NCBI RefSeq assembly: GCF_000004075.3
Contig: NC_026656.2
Span: 21,958,607-22,022,606 of the forward strand
DNA length: 64,000 bases
DNA from: Cucumis sativus
Lineage: Eukaryota > Streptophyta > Magnoliopsida > Cucurbitales > Cucurbitaceae
Reading direction: 5' to 3'
Shown here: positions 1-14,537 of the stretch, piece by piece
Position numbering within the stretch: the stretch's first letter is position 1
How the letters are laid out: each line of letters opens with the position of its first letter
Notes under the pieces: model-generated
Databases searched by the model: none
Seen by the model: the letters and a program-made list of their open reading frames with translations, nothing else
What the model was told of the DNA's origin: nothing
Program-made: the position numbers and the translations under genes

Positions 1-3000
1 GCCAGAGCTCTCATCCATTTTAGAATGTGGTGTTGAGGCTTGGTGTTTGGGAGGAGACTTCAACGTTACTCGCATGGCAGATGAGAGACCTCCCATTGGT
101 AGAAACACAAGAGGAATGAGGCTTTTTAATAACTTCATTGATTCAGCTAACATCATGGAACTTCCTCTTCAAAATGGCAGATTCACATGGTCTAGAGAGG
201 GAGGATTAGCCTCAAGGTCCTTGCTGGATAGATTTTTTATTTATAACAAATGGGAAGAAGTGTTTGAGAACAGAGTGTCCGGTAAAGCATGAATATTCTC
301 TAATCATTTTCCTTTACTATTGGAGTCGGGCGATTCTATGGGGGCCTTATCCATTCAGGTTTTGCAGTAGCTGGCTGCTGGTCAAAGAATATAATCTAGT
401 CATTGAAGGAGCTCTGAACAGTCCTCTTGGCAATGGTTGGGCAGGATTCATATTACATGAACAACTGCACAAAGTTAAAATAACAGTAAAGGAGTAGCAC
501 ACCTTTTTTCAGGTCTCCTTTAAGCAGAAAGAAGACAGGTTGTTGAAGGAATTCAAAGCCTGTGACGTGATTGCAGAATGGTTTGGTTTAAATGATGAAA
601 ATTGGCCCGTAAATCTGCCATTCAAGCAGATTTATTAAGTGCTTACAGAGTTGAATAGAGAAATTGCATCCAGAAAAGTAAACTAAACTGATTGGCAGTA
701 GGGGATCAGAACACGGGCTTCTTTCACATATATCTTAATGTAAAAAAAGGAGATATTTAATCACAAAATTGGTGGATGAGCAAGGGATGGCAACAAAGTC
801 ATTTCGAGATATTGAGAGGCTTTTATTGGGATTTTTTTTATGGCTTCTATAAAAGGATTCCAGGGGACAGATGCATCCCTTATATTACAGACTGGCCTTG
901 TGTCACTCCCAATCAGAATTTGCTACTTGTCACTAGATTTTTGGAGGAGGAAATATTTAAGGCAGTCAAGGCACTTGGTGGAAATAAAGCTCCCAGATCG
1001 GATGGTTTCATCAAGGAGTTCCTCGTGAAGCACGGGCTGAAATCAAAAGGAAGCTTTAAAAATTTGTTTGATGATTTTCACATAAATGTAAAGCTCAATG
1101 CTTGCATTCAAGAAAACTTCATTTGTTCAATACAAGGGAAAGAGGATGTGGTTCACGCAAAGGATTTTAGACCCATTTGCCTAACCACCCTCACATACAA
1201 GGCGATAGCTAAATTGTTAGTGGATCGTGTAAAACTGGTTTTGGATTCAATCATAAGCCCATTTCAAAGCGCATTTACTGAAGGAAGGAAGATATTAGAC
1301 CTGGTTCTAATAGCTAACGAGGCAATTGAAGTCTATCGTGCTAAAAAGAAGAGATGGATTTTAAAATTAGATCTTGAAAAAGCCTTTGATGGAGTGGATT
1401 GAGGCTTCCTTGAAAAGATATTGCATTGTAAGAAGTTCAACTCTAAATGGTCATCCTGGATGTTGGGTTGCCTAAAAAATCCTCGATTCTCCATCTTCAT
1501 CTACGGAAAACCAAGAGGAAGGATAGTGGCTTCTATGAGGCATTTGACAAGAAGATCCTCTTTCTCCCCTTTTATTTCTGCTTGTCAGTAAAGTTTTAGG
1601 AGGCACCATTAACAAGGTGCACGATAAAAGGTCAATTTGAAGGCTTCATGGTTGGAAAAGATAGGGTTCACATTCCATTATCCAATACTCTGATGATACT
1701 ATCCTATTATGTAAAAATGATGAGGCCATGCTCATCAAGTTAAAGGAAGCTATTAATTTGTTTGAACGGTGTTTTGGCCAGGGGACAAATCGGAACTCCA
1801 AATGTGGGGATGAAGAATTACTCCAAATGGTAGGAAAATTAGGATGCAAAGTGGAAAAGCTTCCTGTTTTGTCTTTAGGTCTTCCTTTGGGAGGCTATCC
1901 AACGCAGAAAGACTTTTGACGTTCAGTGATTGACAGGGTACACAAAAAATTGGATGCATGGAAAAGGTTCAATATCTCAAGAGGTGGAAGACAGACCTTA
2001 TGTAATTCAGTCTTGGCTAGCCTTCCAACGTATTACTTGTCTATATTTGCCATTCCAGAAAATGTAGCTTCTACTCTAGAAAAGCTAATGAGAAATTTCT
2101 TTTTTGGAGGGACACTCTAGTAGAAAAATAAACCATCTGGTGCCTTGGAGAAAAGTCAGACCTTCTCAGCTTGATGTGAGGCTGGGATTGGGTGGTATCA
2201 AAACTCAAAATATGACTGCTAAATGGTGGCGATACACGAAGGAGGATATCGCGCTGTAGAGACAAGTGATAGAAGTTGGCAGTGAAGCTTTTGATAGATT
2301 GATTGGCACACTTTGAGCAATTTCGAGAATAGTCTAAGAAGTCCTTTGGGTCAACATCTTAAGAACATGGAGAAAGGTGGAAGTATTGGCCTCTTCTAAG
2401 CTTGCAATGGAAGAAGATTGGCATTTTGGGCAAACTCATGGGTAGGTAATGTCTCTCTAAACATTCAATATCTGAAACTATTCAGAATAGCCTTGCTTCC
2501 TAACGGTTCAGTTGCATCCCATTGGGACATAGCCACAAACTCTTGGTCTATAGTGTTTCATAGACTACTGAAAGATGATGAAATTCCGAACTTCCAATCT
2601 TTGCTACTCCTCTCTTTTAAGAGAGTGACATAATTGGAAGATAGATGAGCACGGTCATTAAACTCATCGGGCAGATTCTCAATCAAATCCCTTTCGACCC
2701 ACCCTTCTTCCCCATTGGACAAAGATATCTTTAAAGTTCTTTGGAAGACTAATAATCCAAGGAGAGTCAACATATTAATTTGGATTATGGCATTTGGTCT
2801 CCTTCACTGCTCCTACTTGATCATGCAAAGAAAAATCCCTAACGAGTTCTTGTTGTGTTCGGTGTGTCCTCTATGCTTAAAGAACAGTGAGGATTTACTA
2901 CGTTTATTTATTTTAAGCCCCTACTCCTTCAATTGCTTGAGAAGTATTTTCTTTATTTTTAATCTGGTTTGGACTTTCAACGGATCTTTAAGTTCCAATG

Positions 3001-3509
3001 TTTTTCAGTTGTTGAGAGCCCCTTTGTTGCCAAAGAAGCCGAGACTAATTTGGATAAACATGGCAAAAGCTTTATTGGCAGAAATATGGTTTGAGCGCAA
3101 TCAGCGGATATTTAGCGACAGGGAAAGGGGCTGGGTGGGCACTTTAGACACGACAAATGGATTATTCTATTCGGGACGTATGCCTAAACTAGACAGCTTT
3201 CATCCACCAAAGACTCAAGACTACAGGATTATACATGTTTGGGGGCCTTTGGGAGTTCTATCTCCCCTCCCTGTTTTGTTTCTTTGTTTTCCTCTAGTTG
3301 TTAGTCTTCTAGTATATTTGATACCTATATGTTCTCTTGCTGTTTCTATGGGATATAATGATGGCGCTAAGGGGATGTCAACTTAGTTGAGATGTTCGGG
3401 TGCATCTCTTGATCCTCTACTTTTAGGCTTCTCTATTATTCTCATTGTATAATTTTCTTCTACTTTGAGTTTTATATTAATAAAGAAGTTTTTTTCTGTT
3501 TAAAAAAAG
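1..3509 (+). mobile_element. Degraded L1-type LINE retrotransposon, 3' part with tail
   Basis: Three LINE landmarks appear in order on the plus strand. An endonuclease segment with the GGDFNVTR motif lies at 47-290. A reverse-transcriptase segment at about 960-1400 ends in LKLDLEKAFDGVD. A C-terminal zf-RVT-like region lies at about 2715-3160, with the cysteine-bearing SVCPLCLKNSEDLLRL. Stop codons and frameshifts separate these blocks, so the copy is inactive. The 3' end has an AATAAAG-like signal and a short A-run near 3505. The 5' end lies outside the window, so the target-site duplication cannot be checked. It sits directly upstream of QTRT2 exons and is probably inside one of that gene's introns. 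Confidence 0.9.
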
Positions 3510-3848
3510 TGCATCTTAGAGTAGTATTGAACATGACAAAAGTGATTTTAATAATTTCAAAAATCAAAATCACTCTCAAACATGTACTACATCATGGTTT
3601 GACTTTTTGGTTGGACTCTTGTATCTAATCTACGAAGGATGAAAATATATAACTTTAATATTTTAATGACACTAAAGTGATGTTGGTTTATGGTTTTATT
3701 AGCCTCAATATTTGGTAGCTGACTTAATAAATATTTGTATTGGTGTGTCCTCATCCTATGATGAATTCGAAGGTTTCTACTTTACGTCTGGTTCTCATTT
3801 TCATTAAACTTTCATTTATTTATATATACGTTTACTTTGATGTTGCAG

Positions 3849-4584
3849 AGGAGGTCTTGCAGGGCATTGCTGCGGGAGTTGATCTCTTTGACTCTGCGTA
3901 TGTTGATCATTTTAAATTTAGTTAGTTTGTCTTTCTATGATTGTTTCTCTATAAATAGTTCCATTATTGTGTTGTAGGTACATATATCATTTAACCCTTG
4001 GAGGCTTTGCTCTCACCTTCCCACTTGATGGAATTGTGGAGAAACAGCCAGACGCGCACCTGATAGACAATGCAAGTGACATGACAAAGATTAACTTAAG
4101 AGCAATAGTTTTTCGGTAAGTTTTCAATACTTAAGATCTCTATTATTGCTTCAGTATTGATTTGCCAGCATTTAGCCTTTTTCTAATTTGCATTATCTAT
4201 GTCTTTGCCAAAAAAAATTATTGCTTTTGCCAGGAAAGATACATCACCAATTCTTGAGGGGTGTAATTGCTATACTTGCCTGAATCATACGAAGGCTTAT
4301 ATAAATCACTTGCTAAATGTCCATGAAATGCTGGCTCAGATACTGCTGGAGATGTATGGACGTTTCACTTGATGATATATACTTAGTCGTCCCTAAATTT
4401 TATTCTCACAATAATTATTAATTTATTCTCACCTCATTGCAGACACAATACTTATCATTATTTAGGATTCTTTCAATCAATCCGAGAAGCAATCAAGGTA
4501 GGCAAATTTCAGCAATTTCATCAGAAATTTGTGGAGGAGAGGCGCAATCATCTGACCTTGCCTACATCAGCACTCAGCTCTTGA
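3849..4584 (+). CDS. QTRT2: Queuine tRNA-ribosyltransferase accessory subunit 2, C-terminal exons
   Basis: Exons inferred at 3849-3897, 3978-4115, 4234-4353 and 4443-4584 (stop TGA). All have GT-AG borders and join in one open frame. The product is the C-terminal part of the noncatalytic TGT partner, which with QTRT1 exchanges guanine-34 for queuine in tRNAs with GUN anticodons. The family AAGVDLFDSAY segment is present. So are the zinc ligands, a CxCxxC (CNCYTC) followed by a histidine-rich NHTKAYINHLLNVHE stretch. The N-terminal part (roughly 60 percent) must lie left of the window. The intron before the first visible exon apparently carries the LINE at 1-3509. The visible frame is intact, so I see no reason to call it a pseudogene, but the upstream exons cannot be assessed. 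Confidence 0.85.
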
Positions 4585-4912
4585 CGAGCTCATCTAACAA
4601 GTAATTTTTATATTGAAAAGAATGTTATGCCTCATTAAATTACGTTATGAGTTGATTCATAATATATTAACAGCAATGTGTACCTTCACTTATTAAAGAG
4701 TACTTCAATAATTAGTGGTGTAGACTAGGGAGGTATTAATCAACGATTATTATGTATAAACTATTCAAACAAAGATAGCACATAAATCATCTAACATAAG
4801 ATCAACAAGAAAATTCAATGGAAATTCCCATACTAAAGACTACATTGATTGATCATCTAGATTACAAGCAAGACATTTAATATGTATGGAATATATGAGA
4901 TATAAACCAAAT
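4585..4912. other. Convergent spacer between QTRT2 and the GST_N-domain gene
   Basis: About 330 bp between the stop codons of two converging genes. It must hold both 3' UTRs and polyadenylation signals. No other feature seen. Confidence 0.6.
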
Positions 4913-7900
4913 CTATCGAGTAGCTGCAGAATATGTCTGGAATATATAAGATAAAATCTGCCTGTAGTCGCCAGTCTTAATACCAGTATTGGGATCAATA
5001 AGGTAAGGTACCTGATATTTAGATAAGGGAGGTAATGAGTCCATGAAGACTATGTATAAACCATTGTGCTTCCATGAAACTTAGTTCAAGTTTAGTGTGG
5101 GATGATGACTTGTTCTTCACATAGTTTAGGTGGCGTTCAATTGTTTGAAACTTAGTTCTGGTTGGTAGCTTTAGAATTATAAAATATTTTCAAAATTTTA
5201 GTGTCTCATAGTTTCAAATAGGACTTAATATTATTGCTATATTCTATAAATATTTTGATTCATTTCGTTAGTTAGAATTAAAGATTTTTTTTTTTTTCAG
5301 TGTAGTGATCTGCTCTTGAACCTGCAAATGAGTTGAATCTTGGATTTAAACCTATAAAAAATAGTCAATCAATTTGATTCCCCTGGTAAATTTTATATAC
5401 CTCCAATTGATTTTTTCATGCATCGTTACACATAATGAGGGGAGAAATTTGAAAGAGAAGAGAAAAGGGAAAACTGAAAAGCAGAAAGGAAAGTAGAAAA
5501 AGATTGTCCACTGTTTTTATTTGTTAGTAGTTAACTAACAGTCAAATTAACTTAGAAACCATTTACAGTCATAAACACTCATTTCACCTTGAAAAATCTT
5601 GTTTTGTTACCCACATTCTATGTTTTCAAAAATCAAGTCAAATGTTTTTCTTCAAAAAATAATGTTTAAAAGTTTGTTTTTATTTTGAAATTTGATGAAG
5701 AATTCGACTTTTCTGCTTAAAAAGATCCAAACTATTGCAGAAAGTAACTTAACTTTCAAAATAAAAAATCTAAATAAAATGGTTACTAGATGGGACTTAA
5801 GTTCATTTATTTTAATTCCTCAAAGTGTCTTGTCTTACATTTTTCTTCAATAAAAGGAGTTATGTTCACCAAATATCAAAAACAAAAACGAACTTTGAAA
5901 AACCACAACTTTTTGTTTTTGATTTCTCGAAATAGTCTCTTCAACCATTAAACCTATTACTTTGATATCTACTCTTGCCTATGCTTTCGAGAGGCAAGCC
6001 AAAATTTGAAAAACAAAAAAACAGTTTCTAAAAGTTTGTCTTTTTTAAAAAAAATTTTGGCTAAGAATGCAATTCTATTGCTACAAGATTTGAAAATTTA
6101 TGTAAGATATGACATATAATTAGGGTATCTCGATATGTAATCCTCTCTAGACTCAAGAAAATTGATAAGTTAGACGAGCTTTCGAAAAACAATTGATAAG
6201 AATTGAAAAAGTTATTTTTTTAGCAAAATTTCAGTGGCTGATCTCACCTAAGATGAATCGAGAAAAATAAGTTAAACAAGGTTTCAAAAAACATGCTAGT
6301 TTTGTAAGACGAAAACTTGACAGATGTAGGATAAACCGACGAGGATTGTTAGTCACATACACTAATCCTATACTTTTCCATATATATTTAGAGAAAGTAT
6401 CGATTCAACTCTAAATAATGAGGTAAATAGAATGACCATGAGAGCACGCAGGAATTCATGCAAACAAAAATATCATAATTATCATAGCAAAAAGTAATGT
6501 GGGTTATGTAGTAAGTAACGAACCTCTTCTGATCCAGAAACGTCAAGAAGTAATTTTGTCCTTGGAGATCCTTTTCCCACGTTATGCAGGATGTAAGGAA
6601 GCTCCAACTCACATAATGCTTCGCGCACAATTCGAGCATACTGCAAAGTTTAGCGCAATACTTACTTTTCCTCAATACATCAGAACTTACGTATTACAAA
6701 ACACTATGATACTGCAGTTTATACTCTTAATATATGTCAGCATTCGTTAATCCATTGGCATTCTTCAACCAAATGGTAAACGGACTATAAAAAGGTTGGA
6801 AAGGTAATATTAATATATATAGATAATCATTCCAATCCTGCAATCTGAGAATGGAAAGTACGTGCTACTTACTTTTATACCGGCATATTTGGGGGTATTT
6901 ATACAGTACTAACCCAACTCAACTACTATATGGTTGCAAACTTCCAACCCAATACGACCCTAATTCTATACCAAAGTAAGCTGACAGAAGAAAAATAAAA
7001 CAAAGTAATTTACCTGACGGATTATATACGCAGCCTAATCTTTAACATTACAATAATGAATCGTAGCTATGGTAGATTTCGGAGGTTATAAATGAAAAGG
7101 AGAGATAAACACGCCACAGGCATATATAACACATAGGATATCTCATTGGCATACCGGATTGTTTTCGTATGAGAAAAGTTTGAGCTTTTCTGGCGGAGGG
7201 TCTGTTGAGGCCTTTCCCCACAATGTCATTCCTCTGCCAGCCCTAAGAATTGTTGGCATCCACCCCGAAAACAATGTACTACATAAAATAAAAATTTTAA
7301 TTATGAACGAAAAAGAGCCAATATGGGCTTTCCATATGAAAAGGTATGCACACTGCACACATCTGTGATATCGGGAAACCCTTTCTTTCTGATGCATGAA
7401 GATTGTGAAAACCAACATGCTTACAGATAATAAAATGATTTCCCATGTTAGTAAGGGGGTTCACATTAGTCCCCATAATTAAGAACATAATTGATTACCC
7501 ATATTGCATCTAAAAAATTGTTCACGCACATCTTGCCTAAACCTTTTTAAGACAAATTTAATAAGTAGAAATTAATAAGTCAAACAACTTTCATACTTGT
7601 TCTCTGAAAAGACTATAATACGCTCAATAACAAAAAAAAGGTTAAGACGTCCAGTTACCTTTCTAAAAGCCCTGTTGAGGGGCTTCTACCATTTCCATAC
7701 TGATAAAAGAGGTATCTCACGATATCACCTATAAGCATAAAATAGAAACCGTGCATGTTATAGAATAATCAAATAGCACAGAAGCTGGCCAAGGAAAGTG
7801 AAAGATAAGAACGCAAGAATATTTTGAAAGCTGAAGCATTTTAACAACATTATCCCTCATGTTTAATGGCGTCCGATCGGTATATTGCTGCTCTACAAAG

Positions 7901-10900
7901 TCATGGTCCAGTTTGTTTCACTTTTCTTATTCATTGAGCTTAAGTCTCCGTTTTCTACCCTTTTTTAAATTATTTTGAGATTTATTAGGATGATGTTGGG
8001 AACAGCTACCATTGCAAGACAATCATTCAATGGTCTATGCTAACGAACAAATGTAATAGTATTGTAAAAGAATAGTTTTAAAATTTGAACAATCAGAATT
8101 TGCAGTTGGCTTGGATTAAACCTATATTATCATGCGGATCCATCAACGCGTAATTTCAATCGAATTTGTAGTCTTTTAAGAACAATGCTCCTTCAATGAC
8201 CTTCGGATTTTCCATCACTTCAAAGTCCCCAAAATTGAGAAAAATATGGCCCTGAATTTCATTTCTTAACTCGACCGTTGCCGGCAAGAAACCACACAGG
8301 TTTTGACTAACCTTGATAGCCTCTGAACAGCTAATCATATTCAAAGTATATAAATAAATACTTTCAAGTTCACCAAAATATGCTCCAATAATCCAATGGT
8401 AAGAATTTTATAGAAATCCAGCCTTCATAACCTTTAACTACTTCGGGTCGATTGTGCTTGAAGCTATTCTATAATTCAAAGTATCTAAAGAGACAAGAGA
8501 TAACATTTTACGAGTTTGAGTTCACCATACACATAAACTAGGTGTTTAATTATTTACACTGCAGCATAAATCTACCAGGATACTCCAAGATGGCAAATGT
8601 TCTTCTTTATAGTAATTAGTTTTGTTTTCCCCTTGTGGATGCTCCACCCTCGTCCTCACTCTTTTCATTTGTGCCCACGATTGCTTGTTTCTTATCTAAA
8701 AGGTGTAGAAAGGAAAGGAGAATGACAAGAAGAATTTTAGAACCACGAGATATTGTATCATTTAAAACCTCGTCTTGGAGCATCCAATCTAAACTTCTAT
8801 TTGCTATTATTCTTTTATTTGCTGAGAAATCGATCTCCAATTTTTTGGAAAATGCCTTAACTTCCCCTTTATTCCTGTCCAAGTTTAATGGAAGATTTTA
8901 ATTTTTCAAAAATTGCTAAATTCATCTAGTGAAGTAGATTACGATCTTTTCTTCAAACTCTAGAGCATCCCACCGTTCCATTCACAAATCGCACATACTC
9001 CATGGAACATAAGAAGTTGATACATGTATCTGATAACACTAGATACTTGCAAGAAGACTGATCAATGGATGAAAATGGATATGATGACAACTTTCTATAC
9101 CATAGCGATGAGATTAACGGCAACACCCATTGTTAAAAATTAGGACTCGGAATTCAGAATGCACGAGTTGATATACACTATATTATACATGAAAAACAAG
9201 AACGACCACAACCAAAAATGTGAATTAAAGCATTAGAATAGTCGAAAAATAGATACTGTAACAATAAAAAATTTAATCACTTACCACTTTCATACAGTGA
9301 AGTACTGGTATTTGGGTCAATAAGAAAAGGAAACCTGCATTTACAAGTTTTAATTAAGAATAAATGTCTAAAAAAATTAAAGCATATCATTACTTCTTAT
9401 GCCATTTGATTGGCTTAAAACCCTCCACTACTGAAGGGGCTCACAGAAAGCTGCTTCAAGAAGAGTTGATAACAAAAAGTATATTTTGTTGGTTAAGATC
9501 GGTTGAAGTGGAAGAATAGGAAGATTTTTTCTTATTCAAATGTGTACAATTGCAAAAGCACTCGCAAAGACCAAAACAAAAACAAAGAAAGGCTACAAGC
9601 GATTGCATTGCTGATTGCATTTATAAATTCTTCTGCCATTCTAATGGGATGTTCTAAATTACCTGCCTATCAAAATGATGCACATTAGTAGCTGCCTCGT
9701 GTTCTTCTGAACATTTGGATGAAGCAAATCACTGAACTTGGTTTTCTCTTTGATCATATGAATAATCTTGAATCAAGCATCCAAAAGCATTTCTTGGCCC
9801 ACATTAAGGTTTATTTCCAATTAAAATTGTGTGACCATCTACGATCCTATCATCCTATGATTCATTACTACTGCCCCCTTCTCTCTAAGGATCAGTCATT
9901 TTCTTCCCCTCTGGCTGATGCTACTGACAAGGTCAACACAACAGAGAGATCTTTGGAGGATTCTAAGAGACAAAAGCGGCTGAAGACCAATGATCCGACC
10001 TTTCAGTTTTTTCTACTGAAGAATCAAATCAAAATTTATCTTGAGGAATTTGGAGGTTTGATAGCTCTAATGCAATTTCAAATCCAAGTTCTCCTTTTAC
10101 AACCAGAAAAAACTTCTTCTAGAGTACCTCATCTAAAAAAGTCTTAATCTACAATATCGCAGGTTTGGCAATTTTTTAAAATAATAATTATAAATAAATA
10201 AACTAGTATTTATTAAGAGGAACAAGTCTATTATTAATAATTAAATAAAGAGAGACGAAAACTCAAAATACAAGAGGGTTATACAAAGAGCAAAAGAGAG
10301 AGAAAGGCAGATCAGCAGCAAAATGATTCGCATAAAAAAATCTTATAATTCAGGAATATGATTCTCTGTAAAAGAAGCTAACAAAATTAATTACAGAAAA
10401 AATCACGTCATATTTACTCCAAACTACTTTACTAGCCAATCTCAATTTTATGTAGATAAAGTTAAATATATTTTATAATCTCAATCTAAAAAGATTTTTT
10501 CTTATCCAAGATTCCCATAAGATGGACATCAGTATTACCACATTTATTTTGCGGTGACACAAGATGCCCAGAAATCTAAAAAGTTTTGGATGACCCTCCT
10601 GTAACATGGGTTTTCGAGATTCCCATATATATCACTTTTCTTGGTTATTTCATAATTGTTTTTTAGTTTTATTTTCTTTTTAGATATATATTCAAATTTG
10701 AATTTAACTAATATTTATTTCTATAAAAAGCCAAATTAATATAGATTAATTTGTTGAGGAAAATAACACATTAAAATAATATAAACTAAATTAATTTAAA
10801 AAGACATTCAAATTATTAAAATAAAATTATGCAATATAAATGCAAAAAATATTAAATTAATGTATAGATAAATGAATAATTGTCACTTGTAAGGCCACTC

Positions 10901-13900
10901 TTGAAAAATTATAAAAAATTCAAGGCATTTTCAAAAATTAGAGGTGAGCATGATAGATCAAAAAATCGAGTCCGACCAAAACCAACCAAACTGAAGGTAG
11001 TCGGTAAAAAATAAGAAGGGGTATGATCAGTGTGGGTTTGGATCCGATAACATTGCAAAAAATTTCAAAGGCTTAAATTAACCAAACGACCGACCCTTTC
11101 AACGGCCAGTTTGCATTCTTTCATGGTCAGAGTCGATTTGAATATTTACTAAATTGACAATAGTCGGTTCGATGGTGGTTTGGTCAGAAAACTAACTCTA
11201 ACCGACCGATGAACACCCCTACCAAAAGCAAATCCAAGGATAACTAAATATATATATTCCTACAAAACAAATATGGTTATCTAAGGCTGTCATGCATCAA
11301 TAACTTTAAGTATTTGGAGAAGAGAAAAGGGTGAAGGAGAGAGAGAGTTGTCTCGGTTTATGTTGTATCTCTTTGAAGATTCTAGTTATATAGATTCTAA
11401 AACAAAAACAAAAAAAAAACAAACAGCCTAAGTGTCATAACCAACAACATATGAACTAGTCAAATAGGGCAATTATTTCACCATGCAATGCTCAGAATTA
11501 AAGAACTAACAGCTTTGCTTAACCACCAATCAGATGGCTACTGTAATTTTCAAAGGGATTAAGGCTTACAAGTTATCCTTTGACCATTTAACTAATTCAA
11601 GGTAGTTTCTTTGATACTGGTCATTAGTAGGTCAGAAAAGAAATAGACAAATGATTAAGTTTTAAATTAATCATTTTAATATACCTTTTACCAGAACACA
11701 TTAACTAATTATGGCACCTTAAAATGAAGTTGAATAAACTGAAATATGGACTAAATAGAAAGAATCACGTACTGCTCTTTGCCACCATATTTCTTAACTA
11801 TGTCCCGGTGTCTAATGGAACCCTTAGGACAAGGATAAACCTGCATAATACGCTTGGTAAGTTTTGAGCAGCTAATACATTGAGCTAATAGTTTGCTGCA
11901 AGGCATTAACTGTAGACTTAATATTCGAAGCAATTGAAGTCCATTAAGTCTAAATGTTTCTTTAACTTGACCAAATTATGAGTAAAATAACAAATATCAA
12001 TTTAGAAAGATGTGGTGTCAACTGTCATCTATAACAATTGACATGTCAGTTAGCACCTCACTCCCACCAATTTAGTTTTGAGTTCAGATTTCTATTGACG
12101 AGAGACTTAGGATTTCAAATTGTAATTCAGTGAGAAGGAATAGACCTCAGGACCCCACAAAGAATCAGAGGAACAAGCTTGAACCATCAATAAATAAGTC
12201 CATAGAAATTACAGCTAATGATTCCAAGTCTAACAAGGAAGTACAGGCAAACATATCTTCACTAGCACTGAATCATGCTGCTTTCACATTGAAAGAGAAA
12301 AAAGAGGAGAGAGAAAAGGAGGAAAGCCTGCTACAAGACAGTTAAGATGGAATTATTTCCATCAACTTTCTCTAGTGGGGTTTTCCCCGTGGCTTAGTTT
12401 TTTTTCTATATCTTTTTTTTTCAATTTTCCCAATGAAAGCAGTTGTTTCTATCCAAAAAAAAAATGACAGTTAAGATGGAGTATCTTGAAAAAAAATTTG
12501 TTCCTGCTAATGGAGAAAACCAACTAAAATGCAACTTTAAAAAAAACTTCATGAATATTTATTCAGTCTAATAAAATGATAGAACATTTTAAAGCTGATA
12601 GCAGAAAAGATAACTAGACTGAATTATATCAGATAGTCATGCAGCAAATACAACATCCATGACATGAATTAAGGAACTTCTTGTAGAAGTAAAAGCAATC
12701 AAAACAAGGGTTGTAACAAGTGATGATAGAGACTTGATACAGAAATACTTGAATCATTAAGCCACAGGAAGCAACCAAAACCAACTTTTATGCATCTTTT
12801 CTATCCACTTAAGTGAAAAAAAGTGTGATATCAAATCATATTCAAAGAAAACGATCTAAAAATCAAAGCAAAACTAAATCAATGTGCACGAAATAAATCT
12901 TTTTTGAGGTATCAGGATAATTTTAAAACAGTCAAATGGACTAGAGATGGCTATAAAGATAACAGCTCAAATTTATATTAAATTTAGACAAGGGATGTCC
13001 ATGCAACAAAAATTAGGTCAGCCAAATTCATTTCATACCTCCACTGAAAGATCCAGTTCAGTCAAGGCTTCTCGAACCCTCCTGCAAAAAGGGCATGCCT
13101 CTGCTCACAAGTAATATTTTAAATGAGAAAACTTGGTAAATACTGCTAATAAATAGCTAAGATTGACGTCTCCAGAAAAAAACTTGGAGTAGCTTTTAAC
13201 ACAACTGCTGCTGTTAGTTTCTAGAATTCCACGATAGAATATTTCAAAACTGCATTCCTTATTATAATTTACAACCAATTCAATAAGCCACTTTGAGTTT
13301 GGATATCTTCCTTGTAAATTCCATAAAAACATCCCTCCTTCATGAGTAACATATATTTTATTTCAGTATAACCTCTGCTTTCTATCAACTTTGCATTCGA
13401 TAAAAATTTAAACCCCAAAATATAAGAAGAAAATGCTATTTTGGCTTCCAAGATAAGATAACTACAAAGTTAGAAACAGACACTACCAAATTCATAGAGT
13501 TGCAAAGGCAACAGAGATTCCAAATCAATATTCCTATTGCTGTGAGAATTATCTGACAATGTTCTAGAGCCCCATGGAAGCCTTGCCAATGAAGATAAGG
13601 AAGATGTGGCTACCTGCTCTTTAGCAACAAGATGAGAGATGTCATAGAACGATAGTAGATTACTAGCAAGCTAGACGAAGTTGCCTGATTGAGCAATGAA
13701 GGTAAACACTTGTAGCAACAAATAAAAAGGTGGAGAAAATATGAGCATTTTCATGACCGGATAAATATTGTTCTACCCAGAATATGTTATTAGTTACTAG
13801 GTTAAAGTTTTGATGATGCTAGAACATAATGGTGCTTTTAGTTACTAGGTTCAAGCGTTTGGGAAAGCTTGAGATTCCAATTACAACATAATGAACATTT

Positions 13901-14506
13901 TGCTGCAGAACGCTACATCTTGTTATTCATATGTGGAAATATCAGTCTATCATCTCGATGCAGTTATGAAATAGACAGTTTGCAAAGAAGTTGTAGGTCT
14001 ACTATTTAAACTGTCCGTTCTATTTTTTTGCATTGATATAATATATAATCTTAGCAACGTAACAAGAACCGTACCAGCCTAAAATATGTTCCGGAAATAA
14101 GTTACGTGTTGTAGAACTAACTATAAAAAACAGGATATCAACAATGACTGTAAAAATACCGACGAAACACAAAAGTAAAAAACGCATTGAGCGAAGCAAA
14201 CAATCCAGAGAGCTAGTTCTGAATGAAATGAAGAAGGTTAAATTATTGCCTCCAAAGTAAAATTCCTCTCTCTCGAAGGATCTCCTCCCTACAATTTAAA
14301 AAAAATGAAAATGAAGATTATGAACGTTAAGAGGTAAAGTTCAAAGGAAATGAAAGAAGGATTTTAGACCTTGTTCTCTGGACTGTAACTATAAGCAATC
14401 GAATGAAGAGTACACAGTTATTAGACTGTTTCGGTGGATATCAATATCAAATAATCAAGACAACTTCATCAGATACGCTAACTGAAAACCATATAAACGT
14501 GCAAAT

Positions 14507-14537
<31 letters not shown>

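Noticed and set aside
776..1402. A 208-codon reverse-transcriptase frame as an intact gene
   Set aside because: It ends in a stop inside the RT domain, and the neighbouring LINE blocks are frameshifted. It is a dead element.
14361..14400. A possible extra small exon of the GST_N-domain gene
   Set aside because: The AG/GT-like signals give 13-19 nt, which break the frame. Joining 14550 directly to 14288 is in frame and fits the family sequence LLKLFAGGDPSRERN.
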